Of a stretch of 64,000 nucleotides of DNA, positions 22,972 to 34,741 are shown in pieces. This DNA is from Batkoa obscura (Eukaryota > Entomophthoromycota > Entomophthoromycetes > Entomophthorales > Batkoaceae), in assembly GCA_030770535.1 (NCBI GenBank), contig JASVEC010000038.1, positions 62,001 to 126,000 on the forward strand. The letters are read 5' to 3'. The position numbers were made by a program, and so were the translations under genes. Under the pieces are notes generated by a model, which saw only the letters and a program-made list of their open reading frames with translations, was not told the DNA's origin and searched no databases. The first letter of the stretch is position 1; every line of letters starts with the position of its first letter.

Positions 22972-23855
22972 CGGCGGTATATTTTATGTTTTGATTGATA
23001 TTAAATAGCTGAAATGCTCTGTAATTTAAAAAATATCCAATTTAAAAAATAGGAGTTTTTTTAACGCCACGTAAATTTTATTAGTATAATTTTTAAATTT
23101 ATCACATAAACCCAAATTGATTAAAATTAGATCTAATCAAACGGACCAGTGCTAATGATTAAAGTTGCTAATTTTGAAAGCTTATAAGAAATAAATATTA
23201 TGTTCAAAATACTCTAATACAAGTTCATGAGCATAAAATACTGTCGATTTTTAGTCACAACGATAAATTTTTCTTAACTGTAAAAATGTATTTAAATTTA
23301 AATTCTTCAATGATGTTAGGATCAATAGTTAGCGGTTTTATATCTATATGAAGTTATACTGGGATATTTTAAATGGCTTAATAATCTCTTAGTAAAAAAG
23401 TTAACTGTGACAGCTCAATACTTTTACTAAAGAGATCTACCCAAAAAATCGTATTGTAAACTACTTATCTTCCTCATAGGTGTTTTTTAGTTTCATCACT
23501 TTTCCATTTTTAAGCGCTGTTTGAGTGGAAAGATTGTTAGTAAAATTTTTAAACATAAAATATATCTCCTTATGTTGATTTATCTTGAGCGAAAAATGTT
23601 TCTACACTATTGCTCATTCGAAATTAAAAAATTAACTTAAATAAATAGATAATTAACCAAAAAATAAATATAAACTAACAACTTTAAATTTATTTATTTA
23701 TTTTTATTTGAAACTTTACTTTACCAACCATTAACTCAATAATAAATCAACTTTCACTCCCCAGTGGTTACTAGAACCTCTGTTAATCCAATATTAATTA
23801 AGACATATATATTTGCCCTTTAAAAAAATTCATTAAGCTACCGTTATTCTGTCCA
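22972..23855. other. Spacer upstream of YOS9
   Basis: 884 bp with no gene, holding one diverged MITE copy near 23477. It serves as the YOS9 promoter side and as the 3' flank of the MAPKKK gene. Confidence 0.55.
23477..23570 (-). repeat. Foldback MITE copy 9 (diverged)
   Basis: Minus orientation. The ends are decayed (TAGGTGTTTTTT at left, TATATCTCCT at right), while the core TTTCCATTTTTAAGCGCTGTTTGAGTGG is retained in pieces. An older copy than the others. Confidence 0.78.
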
Positions 23856-26800
23856 TTATAACTCCGATTCCCTAACCTCATTTTCAATTTTTTTATCCAC
23901 AACTATCTCCCCATTCATTCTATTAAAGTATACTTCCTCTTTAATAATTTCTTCTCTAATGACCTCTTCTTTAATACTCCCAATATTCTCTACACCATTC
24001 AATGTAGTATGATTAGTTTTGATATCTAAACTACTACTATGGCTATGGCTCTCATCATAATTAAAAAAATTAGAATTAACGGGTGATGAAGTAGCTGTAT
24101 TTGAAGAATCATATTTAGAATTAATAGAAGCAGTAGCATAATTGCTTAAAGTATGATTAGATAATTCGATATCGACATTATCGAACCAACCATGTTCTAA
24201 TAATTGCTTTGCAGTGGGTCGATGTTGTGGTTGAGTAATAAAACATTTCTTTAAAAAATCCATACCACTTGGACTAATTTGACTAGTATCAGGTAAGGGT
24301 GGATGTCCAGAAGCAATATGATACATGATTGCCCATTCATTATCTAAATTGTGCCATGGTCTTTTACCTGTTACCATTTCAAGGATACAACAACCTAATG
24401 ACCATATATCTTGTGCTCCTTTTTTACCTTTATCTCCACCAGTGATGACTTCAGGTGCCATATACATAGGTGTACCAGTCAAACTTTTATTTACTCCAGC
24501 CTTCGTTGTTTTGGCTAAGGTTTTGTTTTGTGCAATAACTTTTGATGCTCCAAAATCGACAAATTTTATTACACCAGCATGATCCAATAAGATATTATCC
24601 GGTTTAATATCCCTATGTAGTACATTTTGGCTATGTAAATATTCTAACCCTTGTAACATTTGTAATGTATAAATTTTAACAATCGATTCATCTTCAATTC
24701 TACCATGTTCCAATAAATTGCCTAAAGACCCATTTTGACAATATTCCATAAAGATAAATACTCTATCCCTATGTACTTCAATCCCATAATAATTGATAAT
24801 ATTAGGATGATGTAACATTTTCATGACGGACATCTCCTCATTGATTGATTTATATAAAGATAGTAATTGAGATGGATCTGGAAATCGAAATTCTTTAACC
24901 GCCATTAAATCCCCAGAATCTAAATTGATAGCTAAATAAACAGTACCAAAGGTACCAGCCCCTAAAAATTTTCCTTGCTGCCAACGAATGGATAAATTGT
25001 TCGACAAAGAAGCAAGATAAGCTAATGTACGATCTTCGGGCCGTTCACTATCAAGTACCCTACCTGCAATACCAATCGATATCTGTCTTTCTGTAAATTT
25101 TTCTTCTACTTTATTTAGCTTTTCAATCACTTCTGGTCGTGCTGTTGAATAGTAATATTCTCTAGGTTTTGAACAATAGGGATCAAATGATATATTATTG
25201 GGTGTATGAACACTATTAAACATATCTTCTTGTGCTCCTCTAGCTCCTTGTATATCAAAGTGAGAAATAAGTAGAGTCATACATCCTGCTACATTTTCTC
25301 TCAACTCATCAAAGTCCGATTCACTTAACAATACAATGTTGTTGCCACTCGTCATCAACATAGTAAATTCTAATGCAATCACCACCCAACGAAACGTTTT
25401 TCTGTCTGTTGGTACACAATCATTAAATACAAAGCTAACCCAATCGATAGCCAAACGTATTAACTTTAAAGTTAATTTAGCACGCATAGGAATATCCATT
25501 GTTTTAATCATTCTTTGACCAAATTCAGAAGCAAATAAAAAGCAATTTTCTATTAAATCTACTGAATAATTTTCAGTCGCAGATCTTACTTTAGCTACAG
25601 AATCTATAATGGCTTTGGATATTTTAAAACACATACGCTTAATTTTACTTAATTCTCGATGAATACGTGGTAAGTTGGCTCTTTTCGGATGGCAAATAAT
25701 CAACCCCAAATCCCCAAACAAATTTTGAAATTTATATTTATTCATTGATAATGTGGATGCTGAATCAGAAACTAAACGTACTCGATTAGGTTTTAAATCC
25801 ATAAAAGGTGGGTGGAAAGCTAGATCAATACTTTGCCCTTCCCAGTTGATCTTTTCTTTCGTTGATACTACTAATATATATCCTGAGTCATTGTGATCTA
25901 CTTCGTCTTCTTTTTGAAATCCTGAATTTAATATAGAAGATACTTGATCTGGATTATTAGCTAACGTTAAACTTAAAAAGAAATAAACTCCTTTTAGGCC
26001 TGGATTAAGGGGGTTGATTAGGATGTGATCTTTAGCTAATAAAGATATGACTTCGGATAGTGATTTTGCACCATCAAAAGCATATTCAGAGGAGTTTTCG
26101 AATCTCGCCATTAAAATAGAAACAAACTTTGTTTTCTTACGAATTTGAAGACGAAAGCTTTCAAATAGCCTGGTGTATGATTTGACTTTATTAGGTAACG
26201 ATTGGTCTTTAATTTGAGCACCTATACTTAGATTGGATTTGCCAAGCATCCTTAAAGTTAATGAACAAAATTGTTCTGCTACTTCTTGTTCAGAACGATC
26301 AATTTTATAAATTAAACCAGAAATAAAATTCCATTCGCTTTCTAAAAACTCTACTTCTTTTAAATTGGAGGATTTGGAACCTAATTTGACTTTCCAGTGA
26401 AGTAATTTAAAATAAAATTTTAAACAGGAAAATAACAATGAATCAAAATCAGCATCAATCTTTAGTCTCATATGCCATCCAGGTGCTGGTTTACTTATAA
26501 AATCATACTCTTCTTTTACAGAACAAGCCAATGAAATTGAAGACTTGAAATCATCCAACAATTGATCTACGATGGCAATGGTTGGTGTTACTATTTTATT
26601 AGCATATTTCAATCGAAGCTTTAAAAATTCTACAATTAATGTAGTTGGAAAAATAACTAATAGTTCAACCACGGATATTTTTCTAGACAAATTGATTTTA
26701 TGATAAACTGCTGAATTAATAATGGTATCTTCTTTAGCTTTACTTAAAAGTGTCCTTAAATTCTTTAATGTTTTCTTTTCTAAAGTACGTTGTAATGTGT

Positions 26801-28111
26801 CTTCCTTTAAAATCTTTTCAACAAAAGATGAGGTTTCTGTGTTTTCTCCATTAATATTTGTAGATCCATCAATTTGTAAAGTTTCTGAACCTGTCCAATT
26901 TTTTAAAATTGTTAATTGAGTATCTAAACTTTCACTAATTGTACACCAAGAAATCAAAGCATCTAAATTATAATTAAATTCTTCGGATCCGTATCTTGGT
27001 TTCTCTCGAATCATTACTTTTCTTGAAGGATATAGACTTTCAATCCAATATACTTGATCTAATAATATAGTTACTTGTGTCATTTCACATGATTTCTGTG
27101 GATCATAACGAAAGTTAATAACTTCGTCAATAATTAAATCAACGCAAAATCGTTCCTTTTCTAAATATAACTTTTCTTCTACTAAAGTATGTTTATTTAA
27201 CGCTGCACGTATACCTAACCAACGTTGATAATGATCATTTTCGTGTTGATGGGCATTAATTGTCTTATAAATTCGGTTCTTCTCCGACTCAATAACTTCA
27301 CCTGTTAATACAGAAGCTAACATACCTTGCCATTCAATCCTTTCCATTTGACTAGCATAAATATCTTCCTTATTTTCTTCGCTTTCATTATTATTCCCAT
27401 TAACGTTACTATCAATAATGGATTCATTTTGTAAGGGTATATTAAAACTTAAAGCTAAATGATCATCATCTTCGTTATCTTCAACAAATTCCTGAAACAG
27501 TTGTTCAGATTCAGGGGTAAATGGAATCACTTCAGGTTCTATATTAACATTATCTTTTTGCCCATAGAGATAATGTGCTAGATAATTAAATTCTCCACTA
27601 GGTGTATAGCGATAAAAATCTTTTTCTGGACCAAGTTCAGATATCTTTTCCGGATTTTCCCAAGTTGCATCTAAATCTTGATACGAAGAATCGACCAATA
27701 CTGTAGTTGGTGGTTGAATGGTTCTAGTCGATGTTAAGTTTATGAATTAAATAAAAATTATAATGTTTACTTTGAATAAATTGGAGACTCATATTGCTCT
27801 TCTAAATCTTCATCAATAAAACTCCAAATATAATCTTCGTTAATGATGGGTATAGTTAAGTTACCAATCATCTCATCAATTACTCCTTTCATATGTTGTA
27901 CTTCATAAGAAGTGGTAACGAAATGGGTAGTCTATAAATGTTAGTAAAAACAACAGTGAGTTGATTATGATTATATTACCTCTTTATAAACAGTAGAACA
28001 TAGCTTGCCACCATACCTTACTATACAATCTTCCAGCTGCTTTTTCTTTATTATATCAAAACCAAATAGGAAAAATATTTTTCCTTTTAATACTAGGTCT
28101 ATCTCTTGCAT
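23856..28111 (-). CDS. SSK2: BRCT-domain MAP kinase kinase kinase, Ssk2/Wis4/MEKK4 type
   Basis: Exons 28111-27980, 27931-27771 and 27723-23856 give 1386 residues. The long last exon alone opens at a non-ATG codon; the true start lies two short exons upstream. The C-terminal kinase domain (about 1011-1275) has GAGTFGTVYLA, HRDIKPDNILLD, VDFGASK and GTPMYMAPEV, and matches the osmo-stress MAPKKKs that activate Pbs2/Wis1 upstream of Hog1/Sty1. The long middle region is typical of Ssk2. Residues about 7-93, encoded by the two small exons and absent from the yeast proteins as I know them, read as a BRCT domain: LKGKIFFLFGFD, RYGGKL, THFVTTS and IPIINEDYIWSFI. The splice phases join BRCT to kinase in one frame. 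A C-terminal acidic, KEEV-rich tail follows the kinase. Role of BRCT is unknown. Confidence 0.9.
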
Positions 28112-29069
28112 TCTCTTATTACAGTTTCGACCCGCTTTTTGTTGAGATATATTTTTTAAATAGAAAAGTGTTTAGGTTTTATTTTCAAAAAATAGGAAGT
28201 GAACTAATTTAAAAATCAAATTGGTTATAAAGATTATGAGTTGACTTTAAAGTCTGGTTTTTAAATAAAGCTTTAAATTTAAGCTTTAGGGTTGATGTGA
28301 TTAAAATGTTTATTAATCCACTTTTATTTTCTGACAGTTTAAATTATGTATTTTTTATTTTAAGTTTACAGAATGAATAGCTTAAGTTATTTGCTTAAGC
28401 TTTAAGTTTATAATAAACTTAGGATTAATAATAAAATCAATTGGTTTTATTTCTTTTGGTTCATTATTCTTTTAATGTTTTTATGTTTCAATATTTAACT
28501 AGCACAGTTTTTAATTTTATATCACATTAAAAATGGTCAAAAGACAGTATATGGGGATGTATTTTTGTGTTTAAGAATTTCATTAATAGCTTTTCCACTC
28601 AAATAGCGCTTAAAAAATGGAAAAAGTAATGAAGTCAAAAAAACACTCCTATATAATACTTTTATTTTATTACGTTTTGTAAATGAAATTCAAAATTATT
28701 AACTATAGCAAGTATACAATATAAATCATACATATAGAAGCTTTATTTTATAGCCTTTTAGAACGAGTGAATGTTAATTAAATCTCATTTAAATTCTAAC
28801 AAGTATTAATAATAAAAATTATGATGAATAATAGCAGGGGATATTAACATATGTAAAGTGATATAAACATTCAAACACCTTTCAGCTATAATTTTATAAA
28901 CAACAAATATATAAAAAAATAAAAAAATAAAAAACTGTTATATTATTTATTTTATTTATTATTAATCAAATATATAGAAAGTCAACTAAAAAAGAAATAT
29001 TCAAAATCTAATTTTCCTCGTCACAGTTTGACTCATTTTTCACATTTAAACTCAAAAATTTACAAAAAA
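28112..29069. promoter_or_regulatory. Divergent spacer between MAPKKK and kaptin genes
   Basis: 958 bp between two divergent start codons, with one MITE copy at 28552 in the middle. No other structure is evident; very A+T-rich near 28900-28990. Confidence 0.5.
28552..28651 (+). repeat. Foldback MITE copy 10
   Basis: Plus orientation, TGGGGATGTATTTTTG to CACTCCTA, with TA (possibly TATA) on each side. It sits inside a divergent promoter region. Confidence 0.9.
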
Positions 29070-30811
29070 ATGCATACCACCATCAAAGATCAGAGTGAAA
29101 AAGAGTTACTCCAAGAATGCCATTATAAACGCTTATCTTATACTGGTCGTAGTAACCTTTATAGCCTCGCAATTCCCGATCATCCACTAGATAACTACAA
29201 AGATCTCATAAACAAAAAACATATCCTAGCAGCTTTATCCGATGGAGTCTATATCTTAAACGAAGACGAAGAAAAGTGGAGTACGATAGGAGAATCTGTA
29301 GACGATGGAGATAAGTTTATATCCTTGGATGCTTGTTATCCAACAAATTTTGAAGATGACACTTTTTTGATTTGTTATGCTAAAGCGAGTTTAAATGGAG
29401 AAATGTTTTCTATTAACTTTGCGAAATTGAAGGTGGAAAAAGAGGTTTTTGTCGGGGGTAAAAAGAGTAGAATTGGTAAGTGAAGAGTTCTTTTGAGGAG
29501 GGATTAGTTAATAGGGGCTTATTGACATTTTCGTTTTAGAGGTTATTAATAGATATTCTATTACGTTGGAAGCTGCTGTATTAAAGATTACTCATATTGA
29601 GTAAGTTTTTTTAGTTTGATTAATCTATTAGGATGAGGCTTTAATTTTTTTTATTTTTATAAAGTATATTAAACCAAAAACAGCAACCTAGTTTTATTGT
29701 CTGTATGTCAAATCAAAGTATAACTGCATTTTCGCAAAAAGTAAACATATTATTTAATAATACTGTTTGATTATTTACTAAAGTTTCTAGGATAATCTAG
29801 AGTTTGAGTTTGAACAAGTAGATTTTGAAAAGGGGTATAAGCCGTTAAGTTTCTTAATGGAACTAGAAACAAAGTAGGCTGTTACTATTATTATTTATTC
29901 TTTAAATATTTGACATTTTATCAGTATATTATCGCTTACATTTAAAGTATACAATGATCTGATATATGTAGCGGGAGGGTGTCAAGATGGTAGTTTAGTT
30001 TGTACAATAATTAAAACTATTAAAGTTAAAAATAAAATTAAAAGTTATGGTATGGTTAATAATGATATTCGTTTGTGATATTAAATTTACTTATTTAAAT
30101 CTAGAAAATACATTAATATCCAAATCAAATATATTCTATCCTATATCTTCTTTAGTTTTCTTCATTCATCTAGATGGTAAGTTGAGTTATTATATAATAT
30201 TTAATAATTTAATATTTTTTTATAGAAATCAATTTATTAGTTACAACAGCGGTTAATTTAGGATTAATTTATAAGTAATCTTATATAATAATAATAATAA
30301 TGATAATAACTAAATGAATATAACAGAAATTTAAATTTAAATTTAAGTAGCCCAGTTCATTTAACTTTGCCATTTGACGGGGATTCAATATTATGTGCTA
30401 CATTAGCCGATATTGATTTAGATGGGGTTAAAGAAATACTTTTAGGAACGTATAATCAATTACTGCTGGTTTATAAATTAGGTAATATAATATAATAATA
30501 TAATAGCATAATAATATAATGATATAATAATAATGATTTAATAGAAAATGAAAGATATGTATTAGCATGGCAAAAGAGATTGCCTTATCCAATTTATGGT
30601 ATAATTGAATCTGATTTTGATGGGGATGGATTAAAAGAATTAGTTATATTAACAATGTATGGTTTACATGTAATGAAAGTAACTATTATTATTGATTATG
30701 TTAATACTATATTTACTTGTTTTTATATAGCCTAATTTAAACACAGCTAAAAAAAGAATCTTGAGTTATTTACATTATATTCATAAAAACTTTGAACTAA
30801 CAAAACCTTGA
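29070..30811 (+). CDS. KPTN: Kaptin-like protein (KICSTOR subunit homologue)
   Basis: Ten exons give 404 residues: 29070-29475, 29540-29600, 29692-29740, 29791-29873, 29925-30049, 30105-30176, 30226-30274, 30327-30481, 30545-30678, 30731-30811. The reconstructed protein has the kaptin order of a propeller: GRSNLYSLA near the N-terminus, a SITAFSQK block, CQDGSLVC, PISSLVFF, and two FG-GAP/calcium-type loops, DIDLDGVKEILLGTY and SDFDGDGLKELVILT followed by GLHVM. Human kaptin (436 residues) belongs to KICSTOR, which links amino-acid status to TORC1 through GATOR1, and was first described as actin-associated. The start is the first in-frame ATG; an in-frame TTG upstream is ignored. Because most exons are under 160 nt, ORF-based annotation would miss nearly all of it. 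The family call rests on remembered motifs. Confidence 0.75.
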
Positions 30812-30893
30812 ATAAAAGTTAAATAAATTAATGAACTAAAGGTTAAAATAAATCCCAATTTATTTTTATAGTATAATTACTTTTTTTTTAAAT

Positions 30894-32382
30894 TTAACCT
30901 TGAATGGTTCCATTATCGATTAAAGCCTATTGAAAAAAATAAAATTAATACTCTTTTAAAAAACACAACAAATAAAACTTACTTGACGCATAAGTGCACC
31001 AAGACGGGCAGGTGATTTAGAAACTATAACATTAGCACTTTCAAGAGCTTCAATCTTTTGTTGAGCACCACCTTTACCACCAGCAATAATAGCACCAGCA
31101 TGACCTAATATAAAATTATAAGTTAATATTATATATAAAACAAGACTTCACAAAAATTTTACCCATTCTACGACCAGGTGGAGCAGTAAGACCAGCAATG
31201 AAAGAAACAACTGGTTTTGGTTTAGCAAGTGAAAGATTATGCTCAATCAAATATTGAGCGGCTTCTTCTTCAGCAGTACCACCAATTTCTCCAATTAAGA
31301 TAATACCTAATTAATCATATGTTAATATATTCAAATTAATATATCTATTAAAATTGTTATTTCAATATTATTACCTTCAGTTTTATCATCTTTAAGGAAA
31401 ACATTAAGACAATCTACAAAGTTAGTACCATTGAATGGATCACCACCAATACCAACACATAAAGTTTGTCCAAGTCCATGACGAGTAGTTTGGTCAACGG
31501 CTTCATAAGTAAGTGTTCCTGAGCGAGATACAACACCTAAAATAATAAAATAAAATAAATAAACAATATTATATATATTACAATAAAATAATACCAATTC
31601 TTCCAGGCATATGGATATGACCAGGCATAATACCAATTTTACAACCATCTGGATTAATGATACCTGGGCAATTTGGACCTATGAGACGTGACTTATTTTG
31701 TGTTAAAAGGGCTTGTTTAACCTAATTTTAAATTAGTGTTCTAACTTATTATTAATAATGAATATGAAAATAACTTACTTTAACCATATCTTGTTGTGGG
31801 ATACCTTCAGTAATAGCTACGATAAGTGGTACTTCATTTTCGATAGCTTCAAGGATAGCAGCAGCAGCACCTGGTGGTGGTACATAAATAACACTAGCAT
31901 CAGCTTTGGTTTCTTTCATAGCCTACCAATTTTTTACAAAATAAATAAAACTTCAATATCAATTATATTATAATTATTTACATCAGCAACAGAGCCAAAA
32001 ACGGGTTGGCCTAAATGTTCTTGTCCAGCTTTTTTTGGTGATACTCCACCAACTATTTTAGTTCCATAATCGATAGCTTGCTGAGCATGGAAAGTACCCT
32101 ATAAATATTTAATATAAAGTTATCAATTCGATTTTGTCATTTTTTAAAATTACCTGTTTACCAGTGAAACCTTGTACAATGACTTTAGTATCTCTGTTGA
32201 TCATCATATTTTTAACAGTTTCATCATAGCCTCTACGAGATGCTGAGTTGGAGAAGGAACGAGCAGCTAATTTGATAAAAAAATAAATATTTTAATAACT
32301 ATATGATTATAGTAATATAATTACCAGGAGAAGATTTTAATTGACGAGTGACTTGTTTAACAAGATTATGAGTTAATGCCAT
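30894..32382 (-). CDS. LSC1: Succinyl-CoA ligase alpha subunit, mitochondrial
   Basis: Nine exons (32382-32325, 32266-32154, 32098-31982, 31922-31779, 31721-31595, 31536-31375, 31306-31163, 31104-30983, 30926-30894) give 339 residues. A basic N-terminal presequence ([18 protein letters not shown]) targets the matrix. The CoA-binding fold shows [42 protein letters not shown] and [10 protein letters not shown]. The phosphohistidine loop GHAGAII (His290) is intact. With the beta subunit the enzyme converts succinyl-CoA to succinate with substrate-level GTP/ATP formation in the TCA cycle. The last exon encodes only 10 residues plus stop. Kaptin lies tail-to-tail with it; the two stop codons are 82 bp apart. 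Confidence 0.97.
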
Positions 32383-32766
32383 AGTTTAATATTTAAAAAG
32401 TTAAACTTTATAAAATTTTTAAGTTTTAAAAAATTTGTAATTGCTGGAATCGTTGGTTGGCTTAATTTTATCACTTTTCGACAGAGCCAATCAATGTTTT
32501 CAATTTCCTGCAGAAGGTAAAATTTAAAAGTTAACCAATTAAAATATGAGTTTTAAATACGAGATTTTCCCGACTAAATTATTTTTTTATTTTAGAAATA
32601 ATTTGATCAATTAAATCATAAGCTAAGGGTTACTTGAAATGGAAGGAATTATCGAATTATTAGAATCAATCCCAAAGTCATGGGAGTTTCAATTGAACAA
32701 AGCTAAATAAAAAAATCAATAAATTACTATTTTTTGGTTTCTCATTCTAGACAAGCTTTATTCAAG
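32383..32766. promoter_or_regulatory. Divergent spacer LSC1 / TOM20-SET
   Basis: 384 bp between two divergent genes for mitochondrial proteins, so probably a shared promoter. A 22-codon frame (32641-32709) precedes the TOM20-SET start and might be an upstream ORF. A TTCTAG before 32751 could end a leader intron. Neither can be proved here. Confidence 0.45.
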
Positions 32767-34741
32767 ATGGAATTCAATTTAAAAAATTTCTTCTTATCGG
32801 CTATTGCTATCACTGCTATTGGTGGTGTATCTTATGCCATTTACTTTGATTATAAACGTAGAAATGATGCTAAATTCCGTAGAACTTTAAGTAATATGAA
32901 TAAGATAAATCAATTTTAAATGGACTACTAACTCTAACTTTAGAAAAGAAAAATAAGGAAGTAGAAAAAAAGATCCAAAAAGAAGAAGTTACTGTAACTG
33001 AAGAAAAAGTAGTAGATAAAAAAGTTCGTTATAAACAGTTATATGATAAAATAAAAGCGGACCAAATTCCAGAATCTCAAAAAGAAGTAGAAGCTTATCT
33101 TTTTTATAATTTGAGTATGGCTGAACAATTAGCTACTAAAGGTAAGTTTATTAATTTAATTTATTAAAAAATGATTCTTAATTCTTATCAAAAAAGGTCC
33201 CGCTTATTATGAAGAGTGTGCTTGTGCCGTTATTCGTGCAGCTCTTGTTGTACCAAATGCAGTTGAAATCATTCTTTTGTTTAAAAATATGCTTCCAGAA
33301 GAATGTTATGAAATTGTTTCAAGTATCTATGCTTTAGAGGTAAGTAAAAAACATCCTATAAAATAATAAGTTTATATTAATTTAATATTATCAGCTTGAA
33401 CAAATGCAAGTTATTTTAAATGATTATTATATTGATAATCCAGCACCTGAAATGAATGTTAAACTAGTTGAAGCCAAAGTTCAACGTGATGTTTCTGCTG
33501 CCGTTACCTTCAAAGACTATGAACTTGCTACTATGAAGGAGTTTGCTGAAGGTGATGAAATTTATACTGAATTGCCAGTTATCACCACTTTAGAACCAGC
33601 TTATGAAGTAAGTTGATTTTTAATTATATTTAGTTATAAGTTTAAAAATAAATAGGGTAAAGGATTCTGTGGAAATTGTCTTAAAGAATTAAGCTCTGAA
33701 GAAGAAGTTAAACCAACATACAGTTATCTTAAATCAAATTTCTGTTCTAAGGCTTGTTTAGAGGCTTCCAAAATTGAATACATTGAAGAAAGTTTAATTA
33801 AATCACCAGAAGCTATTCAAATCCTTGAAGAATCATACAAAACCGGCAAAAAAATCCCAGTTACTATGGCTCGAGTACTTAATAAAGTATTCAAAGAGCA
33901 CAGTATCCGTACCGCTAAGAATTTACCAAAAGAAAAATATACTATCATGCAACATGTTGAGCGTTTAGCTCCAATTGATTTTGAAGAATCAGATGATGCT
34001 CTTACTAAAGAACTCGACCATTTACGTCAATACGTCTCTGTTGAAACTCAAGGTATTGAACATGGTAATTTTAATATTGAACTTGTTTATTAAATTTAAA
34101 TTAATCTAAATTTTTTAGTTGTTGATTTGGCTTATTATAAAAATATGAAGAGTAAGATTGGCCAAGGTATCCTTGGATTTTCAACTATAAAGAGTGAAGA
34201 TAAAGTAGTTGAAAACCCACTTGTCCCTGAAGGCATTAAAATTGTTACTGAAGAACCAGTCAATGCATTTGGCCTTTACGTAGTTAGTGGTTTCCTTGCC
34301 GCTTCTAAAACTGAAGCCAATGTTAAAGCTGTCTTTAAAGATGGTAATCATAAATTAAGTTTAGTAGCCTTGAAACCAATTCAAACTGGAGATGTACTTT
34401 ATTTACAAACTTATGGTCAAGTAGAAGAAGAAAAGAAAATTGAAGTGGTCGAAACATTAACAATTGAAACTAAAGAAGAAGTAGTTGTCGAATCCAAAGA
34501 ACCACTTGAATTATTTGAAGCTGAGATGGAAAAGAATCTTTTAACAGCGGAAAAAATAATTGAAGATGCTGGTTTAGAACAACCTGAAGAAGAACTAGAA
34601 GTTGAAAATGTTAAAGTTGAGGAAAAGATTACATTTGAAACTTCATCTCATGAATTTTCATCCCAAGAATTTGAAAAGATTGATGAATCAAATTCCACTC
34701 CTGGTTTCGATACCCCACCTCATCCAGAATCCCCTCAATAA
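32767..34741 (+). CDS. TOM20: Tom20 import receptor fused to a degenerate SET/MYND-like module
   Basis: Six exons (32767-32890, 32944-33141, 33197-33339, 33395-33607, 33656-34064, 34119-34741) give 569 residues, about three times a usual Tom20. Residues 1-155 are Tom20: a membrane anchor at about 8-25, then DYKRRNDAKFRRTL, a lysine/glutamate linker and the helical receptor fold (YLFYNLSMAEQLATKG ... MLPEECYEIVSSIYA). Residues about 185-465 resemble a SMYD-type split SET domain: ATMKEFAEGDEIYTELPVI, a partial zinc cluster (Cys231, Cys234, Cys256, Cys260), and IQTGDVLYLQTYG. The catalytic NHSCxPN motif is replaced by AASKTEAN near 422-430, so methyltransferase activity is unlikely. The acidic tail (about 470-569) ends in a Pro-rich stretch. 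Expected location is the outer mitochondrial membrane. Function of the extension is unknown. Confidence 0.85.

Noticed and set aside
28109-28111. Possibility that the BRCT exons are a separate gene
   Set aside because: No stop codon lies between the exons once the 48- and 47-bp introns are removed, both have GT..AG borders, and exon sums (132+161+3868) are divisible by three.
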